Positions 46,815-55,714 of a DNA stretch of 64,000 nucleotides are shown piece after piece. Each line of letters opens with the position of its first letter. Within the stretch, counting starts at the first letter, position 1. Under the pieces are notes generated by a model. It searched no databases. It was given only the letters and a program-made list of their open reading frames with translations, and was not told the origin of the DNA. Origin of the DNA: Pseudomonas sp. R5-89-07 (GTDB lineage: Bacteria; Pseudomonadota; Gammaproteobacteria; Pseudomonadales; Pseudomonadaceae). The stretch covers positions 3,906,001 to 3,970,000 of the forward strand of contig NZ_CP027727.1 in the NCBI RefSeq assembly GCF_003851685.1. Reading direction: 5' to 3'. Both the position numbers and the translations under genes were made by a program.

Positions 46815-48071
46815 ATGCCTTTCAAGTCTCATGCCCCGGTAAAGATGGACATCGAAGCCGAAAAAACCAGCGGTGGGCACATGCAAGCCCCCCAAACCCG
46901 GGACACCTCCAGGCTCAGTCGCTATCAGACTTTTCTTTTTGCAATCACCTGCGCCATGGCGGTCGCAAACGTCTACTTCGCCCAGCCTTTGCTGGAATCG
47001 ATGGCCGCCAGCCTGTCGGTTTCGCCGGGCACGATTGGTGTCGTAGTCACGGCGACACAAGCCGGTTATGCCGTCGGATTGTTGTTCATCGTTCCGCTGG
47101 GTGATTTGCTCAATCGCAAGAAACTTATCCTTACACAAATGCTGCTGTCGGCTCTGGCCCTGTGCGCAGTTGGCCTGGCGCAGGATTGGGGCATGCTGCT
47201 CGGCGCGATGGTGCTGGTGGGCCTGATGGCGGTCGTGGTGCAGGTGGTGGTCGCCTACGCCGCTTCGCTGGCGAGTCCCGAACAGCGTGGCGAAGCCGTC
47301 GGCACCGTGACCAGTGGCGTGGTGCTGGGCATTCTGCTGGCCCGCTTCGTCTCGGGTGCAGTGGCTGATCTGGCCGGCTGGCGCGGCGTTTATTTTGTCT
47401 CGGCCGCCCTGATGATCGGCATGGCACTGGTGCTGATGCGCACCATGCCTGCCTCCACCGCGCCACCAGCGAAAGGCGGCTACTGGCAATTGCTGCGATC
47501 GGTGTTCCAGTTGTACCTGACCGAACGTACATTGCGGGTCCGGGGCACCTTCGCCCTGCTGATCTTCGCCGCGTTCAGCGTGTTGTGGACGTCGATGGTA
47601 CTGCCACTCAGCGCGCCACCGTTGTCGCTGTCACACACCCAGATTGGTTTGTTCGGACTCGCCGGCGTGGCCGGTGCGCTGGCAGCGGCCCGGGCCGGAC
47701 GGCTCGCCGACCAAGGGCTCGGCAATCGCACCACGGGCGTCGCGTTGGCGCTGTTGACCGTGTCCTGGCTGCCTACGGCGTTCGTTGAACACTCATTGTT
47801 CGCCATGGTGGTGGGCGTGGTGCTGCTGGATTTCGCCGTGCAAGCCGTCCATGTCACCAATCAGAGCCTGATCTTCGCCGCACGACCCGATGCCCAGAGC
47901 AGACTGGTGGGCGCCTACATGTGCTTCTATTCGGTGGGCAGTGGTCTGGGTGCAATAGCCGCTACTTATACTTATGCACACTTTGGCTGGGTCGCCGTTT
48001 GTCTATTGGGTGCCGCCATCAGCGCAGTTGCCCTGCTGTACTGGATCTACCTGGGACTGACTTCCAAATAA
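46815..48071 (+). CDS. MFS exporter, first gene of the ATP-grasp cluster
   Basis: 418-residue major facilitator with 12 predicted membrane segments beginning near residue 40. Family motifs include a loop 2-3 stretch GDLLNRKKLIL and a segment AGYAVGLLFIVPLGD typical of drug-efflux MFS proteins. It is probably for export of the pathway product or self-protection. The ATG at 46815 has AAGGA seven bases upstream. It faces the HxlR gene and is followed 96 bp later by the ferredoxin gene in the same direction. Confidence 0.9.
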   Translation: MPFKSHAPVKMDIEAEKTSGGHMQAPQTRDTSRLSRYQTFLFAITCAMAVANVYFAQPLLESMAASLSVSPGTIGVVVTATQAGYAVGLLFIVPLGDLLNRKKLILTQMLLSALALCAVGLAQDWGMLLGAMVLVGLMAVVVQVVVAYAASLASPEQRGEAVGTVTSGVVLGILLARFVSGAVADLAGWRGVYFVSAALMIGMALVLMRTMPASTAPPAKGGYWQLLRSVFQLYLTERTLRVRGTFALLIFAAFSVLWTSMVLPLSAPPLSLSHTQIGLFGLAGVAGALAAARAGRLADQGLGNRTTGVALALLTVSWLPTAFVEHSLFAMVVGVVLLDFAVQAVHVTNQSLIFAARPDAQSRLVGAYMCFYSVGSGLGAIAATYTYAHFGWVAVCLLGAAISAVALLYWIYLGLTSK

Positions 48072-48167
48072 CGTTCCAACATCAACAAACTTTTCGCGTT
48101 CGCCAGTTAACGGATGGCGTGAAACTGTGGGCCTGCCACACACACTTTAATATCAACCGAGGTCAGT

Positions 48168-48464
48168 ATGGCGTTGCACACACTCACTATTGCGTCGCAT
48201 CAACTCGAGTTTCAATTGCCGGTCAACTCGCCTATTACCGATATCGAGTGGGAAGCCGGCGGCAAGAATGTGATCCCGCTGGGCTGCCGCGTCGGGGCCT
48301 GCGGCGCCTGTCTGATCAAAGTCAAATCGGGTCTTGAGGCGTTAAACCCTCGGCACGGCGATGAAGAAGCGTTTATCGAAGTATTGGGCTACACCGGCGA
48401 AGAATACCGCCTGGCGTGCCAATGCTTGATAAGAGGTGAATTAGCCATTGAAGTCATTGGCTGA
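48168..48464 (+). CDS. [2Fe-2S] plant-type ferredoxin
   Basis: 98-residue single-domain ferredoxin. Cluster ligands fit the C-x4-C-x2-C...C pattern: Cys40, Cys45, Cys48 (GCRVGACGAC) and Cys84 (RLACQC). It is an electron carrier without a fused reductase. It lies 66 bp ahead of the heme-oxygenase-like oxidase gene and is its likely electron donor, as non-heme diiron enzymes need reducing equivalents. No reductase is encoded nearby, so a housekeeping one must serve. Confidence 0.92.
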   Translation: MALHTLTIASHQLEFQLPVNSPITDIEWEAGGKNVIPLGCRVGACGACLIKVKSGLEALNPRHGDEEAFIEVLGYTGEEYRLACQCLIRGELAIEVIG

Positions 48465-48530
48465 TAGTTGCAGTTGAAGTCGGTTCATTAATTAACGCGT
48501 TAAAAACAAACCCAATACAGAGGCTTGATT

Positions 48531-49283
48531 ATGCTTAACCGTGTAAAGAATGTTGGCTATGGTGATCGCACTCCTTTCCTCAATGCTGCCGCGTCATTGA
48601 ATCTGCGTGGGGAAATTGACCGAATTATCGATACGCAGGTAGAGCAATGGTACGCAACCGTGCCTCAAGCCGCTCACCTGGAAGGTAAAGACGTCAACAG
48701 TGCGTACTACAAACGTCACCTGGTCGAAACCGCATGGCGCATCCGTCTGCTGCGCGTGGCTGAAGCAAAAGCGCTGGTCGATGTGGCCAAGGTCAGCCCG
48801 GAAGCTGCACAGATCTGGGCCCACTACGAACAGGAAGAAATGCTCCATGACGACCTGTTCATTCAGGATCTGGAACGTGTCGGCGTAAGCCGCGAAGAGT
48901 TCCTGGCCACCGAACCGTACCTGTCCACCAAGTTGCTGGCGGGCTTCTTCTCCTACCTGCTGGACCACGAAGGCCCACTGGGCGTCGTTGCCTATTCCTA
49001 CTTGGTCGAGTACGTGAACGTGAAGCTCGAACCCCGCAAGCTCGAAGCCCTCAAGGCCTCGGTTGGCGAGAAAAACATCATCGGTCAGGTTTCCCACTCT
49101 CACACCGATATCAACGACGACCACCCGGGCGAAGTCTGGGCCGCTCTGCGCTTCCTGATCAAAGGTGAGCAGGACATCGAAGCCCTGAAACGCTACCTGG
49201 CTGAGCATCAGAAAATTCTCGCCATGTATTTCAGCGAGCTGTACATCGACACCCTGGCCAAGCCGCAACACAAGGCAGCTTAA
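48531..49283 (+). CDS. Heme-oxygenase-like diiron oxidase (HDO superfamily)
   Basis: 250-residue all-helical protein of the iron-containing redox enzyme group that includes UndA, BesC, SznF and RohS. Candidate metal ligands: Glu103 and His106 (EEMLH), Glu160 (YLVEYVN), and His191 and His198 in HSHTDINDDH. The position usually filled by Asp three residues before the last His is Asn195, though Asp193 and Asp196 lie next to it. Known relatives oxidise amino acids or fatty acids using O2. Here ferredoxin and ATP-grasp neighbours point to an amino acid substrate. GAGG precedes the ATG at 48531. Function inferred; family fairly secure. Confidence 0.85.
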   Translation: MLNRVKNVGYGDRTPFLNAAASLNLRGEIDRIIDTQVEQWYATVPQAAHLEGKDVNSAYYKRHLVETAWRIRLLRVAEAKALVDVAKVSPEAAQIWAHYEQEEMLHDDLFIQDLERVGVSREEFLATEPYLSTKLLAGFFSYLLDHEGPLGVVAYSYLVEYVNVKLEPRKLEALKASVGEKNIIGQVSHSHTDINDDHPGEVWAALRFLIKGEQDIEALKRYLAEHQKILAMYFSELYIDTLAKPQHKAA

Positions 49284-49298
49284 GCCATGGAGCAGGCA

Positions 49299-50639
49299 AT
49301 GAATTCAAATCGACCCGGCGTTCTGATCCTGAGCCATTGCGGCTTTTCTTTCCTGGAGGACTTGAAGGAGGAGCTGCATCGCCGCCAGCTCCGGTGTTTC
49401 GTATTGAGTTCATTGCCGCTTCCGGAACACGTGCCGACCCGCCTGGAACAGATTCAGGGCTGGGCGGACCGGCTCTACACCGCAGACGCTCACCAGTTGA
49501 GACTGGAAGACGTGAACAACGCACTCCAGGCGCTGCGCAAGTCCGGCGAGCAGGTCACCTGCTGCATCAGTGTGTGGGAAGGCTATCGACACCTGATGGC
49601 CGCAGCCAACGCCGCGCTCGGAACCTATGACATCGATGCCCGACAGGCACTGGCATTGCGCAACAAGCTTGAGGTGCGCAACCAACTGGCCGAGGCAGGA
49701 TTATCGCAAGCCAATGCCTATGCATTGACTGCACCGGTGCTGGAGACACTGCAAGCGCGGAACCAGCGCTACTTCATCAAGCCGATCCACGGAATCGCTT
49801 CGTATGCGGCGTTTCCGATGCGCAAGGACACCACCTGGGAAGCGCTTGAGGAATTGCGCAAGGCTTCGGTCGAGGACACGGTGTATGCCTCGGCCTTCAA
49901 CGACGGTCTGCAGTTCATGGCCGAGGATTACATCGCCGGCCAGGAATTCAGTTTCGAGATGCTGCTGGTCGATGGTCAGGCGCATGTCGTGGCCGTCCAT
50001 GAAAAATACGAAGTGACCGAGACCGCTGACACGGTGCTGGAGGACAGTTGCACCACGCCGCCGGCAAGCGTTGACCAGGCGCAGATTGCGGCGGGCTTGC
50101 AGTGGCTGAAGAGCGTGTTGGGCTGCCTGGAGCTCAAGTGGGGTTGCTACCACGTTGAAGCGCGTTTCACCGGGCAACACTGGGACCTGATCGAGATCAA
50201 CCCACGCGTTGGCGGCAGCTTGATTTCTCAGAGCGTCGAGGCAGTCACCGGCGGCCACAGCATGCTCTCACTGTGGCTGGATCTGCTTCTGGCCAGTCAG
50301 GACGACGCCCTGCCCCGCGAAGCGCTTGTGCAACGCCTGAGCCAATTTGGCTGGCAGGCGGACGGCAGCAGCGCACAGACCACAGCGACTTTTTTCCGAG
50401 TTTATTTCGCCAAACCGGGAACGCTGAGTTCGGTCACCCTCAATGACCTGCCCCTGGCACCAGTGGTGAAACACATCCTGCTCAAAGCAGGCGATGTGAT
50501 TCCCGCGCATGCCCGTGAGGTGTTTTTGGGCCAGTTGCTGTGGACGTTCGACCGAGACCGTCAGGCAACGGAACTTGAGCGTCTGGCGCGTCTTTCCGCC
50601 ACGGCGCTGGACATCCAGTACGACGTTGAAATCCATTGA
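49299..50639 (+). CDS. ATP-grasp ligase 1
   Basis: 446-residue ATP-grasp protein of the carboxylate-amine ligase kind. An N-terminal Rossmann-like domain (about 5-110) is followed by the ATP-binding segment FIKPIHGIAS with Lys161, the central MAEDYIAGQEFSFE, and metal/ATP residues in IEINPRVGGS (298-307). It would activate a carboxylate as acyl phosphate and join it to an amine. I use the ATG at 49299 with GGAG six bases upstream; an ATG at 49287 is four codons earlier. It starts 3-15 bp after the oxidase gene, so the two are tightly coupled. Confidence 0.88.
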   Translation: MNSNRPGVLILSHCGFSFLEDLKEELHRRQLRCFVLSSLPLPEHVPTRLEQIQGWADRLYTADAHQLRLEDVNNALQALRKSGEQVTCCISVWEGYRHLMAAANAALGTYDIDARQALALRNKLEVRNQLAEAGLSQANAYALTAPVLETLQARNQRYFIKPIHGIASYAAFPMRKDTTWEALEELRKASVEDTVYASAFNDGLQFMAEDYIAGQEFSFEMLLVDGQAHVVAVHEKYEVTETADTVLEDSCTTPPASVDQAQIAAGLQWLKSVLGCLELKWGCYHVEARFTGQHWDLIEINPRVGGSLISQSVEAVTGGHSMLSLWLDLLLASQDDALPREALVQRLSQFGWQADGSSAQTTATFFRVYFAKPGTLSSVTLNDLPLAPVVKHILLKAGDVIPAHAREVFLGQLLWTFDRDRQATELERLARLSATALDIQYDVEIH

Positions 50640-50711
50640 AATCCCGCTGAGCAAGCGCCTGGAACAGCATTGCTGTCCATGAACAATTCCAAGCATTTGA
50701 GGATGACGAAC

Positions 50712-52043
50712 ATGCCGCTGCGTGCGCCTGTATTGTTAATAGTGGACTACAACCTGAGCCGAATCGGCGATGTTCTGCACATGCGCAACTATGCGCGCCA
50801 GCAATGGGGCGCCGAGACCTGGCTGGTTCGGGACAATCCTCAGAATCATGACCTGCAGATCAGTGACCGGGTCATCGATGCCGACCCGCTGGACCCGGAA
50901 TTCGTCCTCCATGCGCTGCGTCAGTTGGGCGAGGACGCGGGCAGGATCAGTGCCGCAATGGTGTTTTCCGACAACGCAGTCGCCAGCGGTGCGGCCCTGC
51001 TCGAACAACTCGGCCTGCCGGTGGACGACGCCGAGCTGGCGCTGGGCGCCTTTGACAAACTGGCCTACCGCATCGCCGAACGTCGCGACCGTCCCCTGCT
51101 TGAGCCGCTGGGGGTCGTGCTGCCGGACTTCCAGCAGATCGGATGCATCAACGATGTGCGCAATTTCGCCCTGCGCCAGGAACGCGGCTTCGTCATCAAA
51201 CCGGCGTGTGAAGGCAACAATCGCGGGGTGGTGGTGATCGCCCCGGGGGGCGACTGCGAGCAGGCCTTTGACGAAGTGGCGCCCTACCTGGAGGGCGGTG
51301 TGTTGGCAGAAGCGTTCATCACCTTCACCCGCGAATACTCTTATGACGGCTTGGGCGAGCTGTGGTTTATCACGGAAAAAGTCAGCGCCACCGGACGTTA
51401 TCCCGTGGAAGTAGCGCAGATCCTGCCCGCCCGCCTCAGCGAGCCAGAGCGTCAGGCGATTCGTCAAACCGGCGAGCAGGTCAATCGTCTGGTCGGCCAG
51501 CGAATCGGCCCGTTTCACAACGAGATCAAACTTAGCGATACCGGTTACCAAACGGCCGTGATCGAGCCTAACCGTCGTCCCGGCGGCATGAAAATCTGGA
51601 CGCTGGCGCACGCCGTACATGGCGTCGATCTGTATGCGGCATGGGTCGATTCGGTGTTTTGCGCGTCGGTGCCGCAGGAGCTGCCGCCGGCAACCTGCAG
51701 CGCTGCCACGGTGATGTTCGGCGTACCCGAGGACATGACGCTCGACGTGGTCGAATTGGGCGACATCCGCACCCTGGTTGATGACACGCTGACGTTGGCC
51801 GCGCAGACCCTCGAGCTGGCCAAGGACGACATCACACTGCTCGAGTGCGCCTGGATCATCGGCCATTCACGGCTGATCCATGCAACCCCCAGAGACAACA
51901 GCGACTTCGTGGCCCATGCCTGCGTCGCGTTGCATGACGCTCGCATCGACATCTGCGATCTGGTGACGGTGCTGCGCGAACAGTGGCTTACGGTACTGAA
52001 CCGTCACCTGCGCGCTGCGCAATTGTTCAAGGTCGCGTCCTGA
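50712..52043 (+). CDS. ATP-grasp ligase 2
   Basis: 443-residue ATP-grasp protein, distinct from its two neighbours (no long shared stretches beyond the fold motifs). Motifs: VIKPACEGNNRGVVV with Lys163, AEAFITFTREYSYDG, and AVIEPNRRPGGMK (282-294). The extended C-terminal domain is rich in Cys and His. The start at ATG 50712 has GAGG nine bases upstream; other starts at 50679 and 50703 are in frame. It follows ligase 1 by 72 bp. Substrates unknown. Confidence 0.87.
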   Translation: MPLRAPVLLIVDYNLSRIGDVLHMRNYARQQWGAETWLVRDNPQNHDLQISDRVIDADPLDPEFVLHALRQLGEDAGRISAAMVFSDNAVASGAALLEQLGLPVDDAELALGAFDKLAYRIAERRDRPLLEPLGVVLPDFQQIGCINDVRNFALRQERGFVIKPACEGNNRGVVVIAPGGDCEQAFDEVAPYLEGGVLAEAFITFTREYSYDGLGELWFITEKVSATGRYPVEVAQILPARLSEPERQAIRQTGEQVNRLVGQRIGPFHNEIKLSDTGYQTAVIEPNRRPGGMKIWTLAHAVHGVDLYAAWVDSVFCASVPQELPPATCSAATVMFGVPEDMTLDVVELGDIRTLVDDTLTLAAQTLELAKDDITLLECAWIIGHSRLIHATPRDNSDFVAHACVALHDARIDICDLVTVLREQWLTVLNRHLRAAQLFKVAS

Positions 52044-52074
52044 CTTCTCTCTAATACGCTTTGAGATCCCCGGC

Positions 52075-53304
52075 ATGAAAATCCTCATTCTTCACCGTGT
52101 CCCGTATCCGCGTATCGAGTACCACCGCGGGATTGACCATGACTTGCACGATGTCACGTACATTGGCAAACAATCGGCAATCGATACGCTCCCCGCCGAC
52201 CTACGCTGCCACAGCGTGGTGCGAGCCGGGCTGAACAGCGCCTTCGATGAAACGCTGGCGTGGCTGGCCGAAAGCCCACAAACCTTTGATCGCGTCATAT
52301 CGATGTCCGAGTACGAATTGCTCGACGCGGCGCGTCTGCGCGAAGTGCTGAATATCGAAGGTGCGTCGTTGCAGTCGGTGACCCTGGCGCGCAACAAGCT
52401 GGAGATGAAAGCCGCGGTTCAGGCCCGGCATCTGCGTGTACCGCGCTTCATGTCGCTGGAGCGCTATCTGTTGCTGCAAGGCCATGTGCCGTGGACTGGC
52501 GCAACCGTGCTGAAACCTCACAGCGGTGCGTCGAGCATGGACGTCAGCATTCATGAGCAAACGGCTCACGCCTTCGATGAGATCAGGCACAAGATCAGTA
52601 GTCTCGCGCTACGCGTTGATGAGTTTCAGGTCGAAGAGTACATCAGCGGCGCGATCCGCCATTTCGACGGCCTGGTATTGAACGGTCGGGTCATCACCCT
52701 GCTGTCCAGCGAATACGTAGGCACCTGCCTGGATTACATGGAGCGCGGCCAACCGCTCGGTTCGTGGCACATCGAAACCACGGCGTCGATGCAGGAGTGG
52801 GTCAGCGCGGCGCTGCAAGCGGTGCAGATTCACAATGGCGCGTTTCATCTCGAAGCGATCATGGCGGACGACGAGCCGGTGTTTCTCGAAGTCGGCAACC
52901 GGGTCGGTGGCGCGGATGTGGTCGCGACCTATGAGCTTGCCACGGGCATCCACTTGCCGTCGCTGGAGTTACGCATTCACGTAGACGGCGAACTGGACCT
53001 TTCGGCCTTCAGTCGCCAGCAGGACGACCTGGGTTTCGGCTGGTTTGTGTTCCCGGGGCACACCCATCCGGAGCGGATCTACCAGGGCCTGGACGGCGCC
53101 GAAGAGCTGCGCGCGAGTGCGCAGGTGGTGCAATGGAATGAACTGTCAGTGGGCGCACTGTTGCCGGAGCACGTGACCTATTCGGCGTTCGAAGCGCCGT
53201 TGGCCGGCATCGTCAAAAGCGCTGAGCCCCAGCAGACTCGGGCATGGATGCAATCGTTGTTTTCACGTGTGCGCCTGGCGCACAACCTGACCTCTGTAGC
53301 GTGA
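52075..53304 (+). CDS. ATP-grasp ligase 3
   Basis: 409-residue ATP-grasp protein. Motifs: TVLKPHSGASSMDVS with Lys147, VEEYISGAIRHFDGLV, FHLEAI (about 257-262) and LEVGNRVGGADV (271-282). The HF-DGLV segment resembles biotin-carboxylase-like peptide ligases. It starts MKILILHRVPYP 31 bp after ligase 2. Three different ligases in one operon suggest three successive bond formations or two bonds plus one activation. The product is not predictable. Confidence 0.87.
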   Translation: MKILILHRVPYPRIEYHRGIDHDLHDVTYIGKQSAIDTLPADLRCHSVVRAGLNSAFDETLAWLAESPQTFDRVISMSEYELLDAARLREVLNIEGASLQSVTLARNKLEMKAAVQARHLRVPRFMSLERYLLLQGHVPWTGATVLKPHSGASSMDVSIHEQTAHAFDEIRHKISSLALRVDEFQVEEYISGAIRHFDGLVLNGRVITLLSSEYVGTCLDYMERGQPLGSWHIETTASMQEWVSAALQAVQIHNGAFHLEAIMADDEPVFLEVGNRVGGADVVATYELATGIHLPSLELRIHVDGELDLSAFSRQQDDLGFGWFVFPGHTHPERIYQGLDGAEELRASAQVVQWNELSVGALLPEHVTYSAFEAPLAGIVKSAEPQQTRAWMQSLFSRVRLAHNLTSVA

Positions 53305-53335
53305 CACCGACCTCCTTCCTCAAGGCAAATAATCC

Positions 53336-54232
53336 ATGAAACCACTGCACGTAGTGTTGGCTGTATTGATAACGGCAATCTGGGGCGTGAATTTCTCGGT
53401 GATCAAACTGGGACTGGCCACCGTCGATCCGTTCATCCTGGCGGGTATCCGCTTCAGTCTCTGTGCGTTACCGGCGATGTTCTTTATCCGTAAACCTGAC
53501 GTGCCGTGGCGCTACATCATCGGCTATGGGCTGGTGTTCGGCATTGGTCTGTGGGGCGTGGTCAATCTGGGTATCAAGGCTGGGTTGTCGGCGGGCATCG
53601 CGTCGCTGGTGCTGCAGTTCAGCGCGTTCTTCACCATCCTGCTCGGCAGTTGGGTGTTCAAGGAAGCGCTGACCCGCTTCCAGGTGCTGGGCATGTTGAT
53701 CGCGCTCGCGGGGCTGCTATGCATCATCAAGATCAGTGACGGTTCGGTGAGCCTGACCGGCGTATTGCTGGTGCTGGTGGGCGCGGCGTCCTGGAGCGTT
53801 GCGAACATCATCAACAAGAAGGCCAGCACCAAGGATGTCTTCGGCTTTCTGGTGTGGTCCAGCGCGTTTGCGCCGATTCCGCTGTTCGCCCTCGATTACG
53901 CGGTGAACGGCAGCGCCGGCTACACGGCGTTTGTCAGTCAGGTAAACACGACTACCGTGCTGTCGATCCTGTTCCAGGTCTACCCCAACACGCTGTTCGC
54001 TTACTGGATCTGGAACTCGCTGCTCAAGACCTATCCGGTCTCCACCGTGGCGCCACTGTCTCTGCTGGTGCCGATCTTCGGCATGCTCGGCTCGGTAGTG
54101 GTGTTCAACGAAAGTGTGCCGGTGAGCAAAGTATTGGCGGTGGTGCTGATCGTACTCGGCCTGGCCGTCGGCCTCTATGGTCAGCGTATTTTCAGTGCTA
54201 TTTTCGCGCGTCCTGCGCGTACTTCAATTTGA
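53336..54232 (+). CDS. EamA/DMT-family transporter
   Basis: 298-residue inner-membrane protein with ten membrane segments and two EamA repeats (LAVLITAIWGVNFSVIKLGL at the start; GVLLVLVGAASWSVANIIN at the second repeat). Relatives export amino acids and metabolites. It lies 31 bp after ligase 3 and 16 bp before the Tat-exported PLP enzyme, so it may pass a pathway intermediate to the periplasm. Confidence 0.92.
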   Translation: MKPLHVVLAVLITAIWGVNFSVIKLGLATVDPFILAGIRFSLCALPAMFFIRKPDVPWRYIIGYGLVFGIGLWGVVNLGIKAGLSAGIASLVLQFSAFFTILLGSWVFKEALTRFQVLGMLIALAGLLCIIKISDGSVSLTGVLLVLVGAASWSVANIINKKASTKDVFGFLVWSSAFAPIPLFALDYAVNGSAGYTAFVSQVNTTTVLSILFQVYPNTLFAYWIWNSLLKTYPVSTVAPLSLLVPIFGMLGSVVVFNESVPVSKVLAVVLIVLGLAVGLYGQRIFSAIFARPARTSI

Positions 54233-54248
54233 ATTGAAAGAGAACCGT

Positions 54249-55598
54249 ATGAGTCTGGGAAGACGTGATTTTATGGGCGCCAGTGTAGGAGCGACCCTGA
54301 TTGGAGGCAGCATGTTTGCAGGTGTAGTAAAGGCACAGGTGGGCCAAGCGCCCGCCCAGGATGAAACCGTAGCACCCCTTGACCCCGCCGATTGGGCGTC
54401 GGTACGGGCGCAGTTCAAGCTGTCGCCGGAATTTGTGCACATTTCCAATTTCTTTCTGGCTTCCAACCCCAAGCCGGTACGCGATGCGATGGCGCGCCAC
54501 CGCCAGGCCTTCGACGAAAACCCTTACACCTACCTTGAAGACAATATGTTCGCCAAACCCGAAGACATGGTTTGGCGCAAGGTTTGCGCTGCGGCGGCGG
54601 AGTACACCGGTGGTCGGGCCGAGGACATCGCGCTGACCACCAGCACCACGCAGGGCCTGGCGATGATTTACAACGGCCTGAAGTTGCGTCCCGATCAGGA
54701 AATCCTGACCACCCATCACGAGTGGTATACCCACGACGAGGCCATGCGCCTGGCAGTGGTGAAATGGGGTGGGAGCATCCGTCGCATCGACCTGTACGAA
54801 GGGCCAGAGGATGTCAGTGTCGACGCGATCGTCGCGCGCATAGAAGCAGCCATCAAACCCTCGACGCGCATTCTGGCCATGACCTGGGTGCACTCGGGCA
54901 CCGGCGTGCGCTTACCGCTCAAGGACATCGGTGCCCTTGTGGCCCGACTCAATCGTGATCGCGCTGAAGCCGATAAGATCATCTATGTGATCGACGGTGT
55001 GCACGGTTTCGGTTGTTCCGAGGCGCAGGTGGCCAGCCTGGGCTGCGATTTTTTCAGCGCCGGCACGCACAAGTGGATTCTTGGCCCGCACGGCACGGGG
55101 CTGGTCTGGGCACGTGAAGGACAATGGGCACAGATCACTCCCACCATCCCTACCATTATGGCCGCCGAGCCTGGCAATGCCTGGCGCCAGCAACGCGATC
55201 CGCAAGGTGAAACGCAGGCCGCCTGGGTCAGCCCTGGCGGATTCCTGGCGTTTGAAAACCAGTGGGGCGTGATCGAGGCGTTCGAGTTCGTCAAGAAAAT
55301 CGGGCGCAAGCGCATCGCCGACCGCGTCGCCGAACTCAACGGTCAACTGAAAGAAGGCCTGGCGAAGCTGCCCAATGTGCACCTGCACACGCCCCGCTCC
55401 GCCGAGTTTTCCGCTGGCATCGTATGCTGCGATGTCAAAGGCTGGACGCCTAAGGATGTCGTGGCGAAATTGAAAGCGCAGAAGATCATCGCCAGCGCCA
55501 CACCGTATCGCCATTCGACGGTGCGTTTCTCTGCCGGGATCGTCAACACCCCTGAAGATATCGAGAAAACCCTCAAGGTCATGCGCACGTTCGCCTGA
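54249..55598 (+). CDS. Tat-exported PLP enzyme, PvdN-like
   Basis: 449-residue class V aminotransferase-fold protein with a twin-arginine signal: GRRDFMG at 4-10 and a hydrophobic core to about residue 28. The PLP site is intact: Asp249 and His252 (IDGVHGFG) and Lys275 (SAGTHKW). It resembles PvdN, the periplasmic enzyme that modifies the glutamate side chain of pyoverdine, and isopenicillin N epimerase relatives. No pyoverdine gene is in this window, so a different substrate is likely. The ATG at 54249 was chosen because the Tat motif follows at once. Confidence 0.9.
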   Translation: MSLGRRDFMGASVGATLIGGSMFAGVVKAQVGQAPAQDETVAPLDPADWASVRAQFKLSPEFVHISNFFLASNPKPVRDAMARHRQAFDENPYTYLEDNMFAKPEDMVWRKVCAAAAEYTGGRAEDIALTTSTTQGLAMIYNGLKLRPDQEILTTHHEWYTHDEAMRLAVVKWGGSIRRIDLYEGPEDVSVDAIVARIEAAIKPSTRILAMTWVHSGTGVRLPLKDIGALVARLNRDRAEADKIIYVIDGVHGFGCSEAQVASLGCDFFSAGTHKWILGPHGTGLVWAREGQWAQITPTIPTIMAAEPGNAWRQQRDPQGETQAAWVSPGGFLAFENQWGVIEAFEFVKKIGRKRIADRVAELNGQLKEGLAKLPNVHLHTPRSAEFSAGIVCCDVKGWTPKDVVAKLKAQKIIASATPYRHSTVRFSAGIVNTPEDIEKTLKVMRTFA

Positions 55599-55714
55599 CA
55601 CCCAGCCAGCCCGGATCCACGCCAGCCTTCTGCACCGCTCAATGCGGCTGCGGGGCTGACGTCGGCCGTTCAAATTCGATGAATCGCGCGTACTCAAGGG
55701 CAAGGATCGATGAC

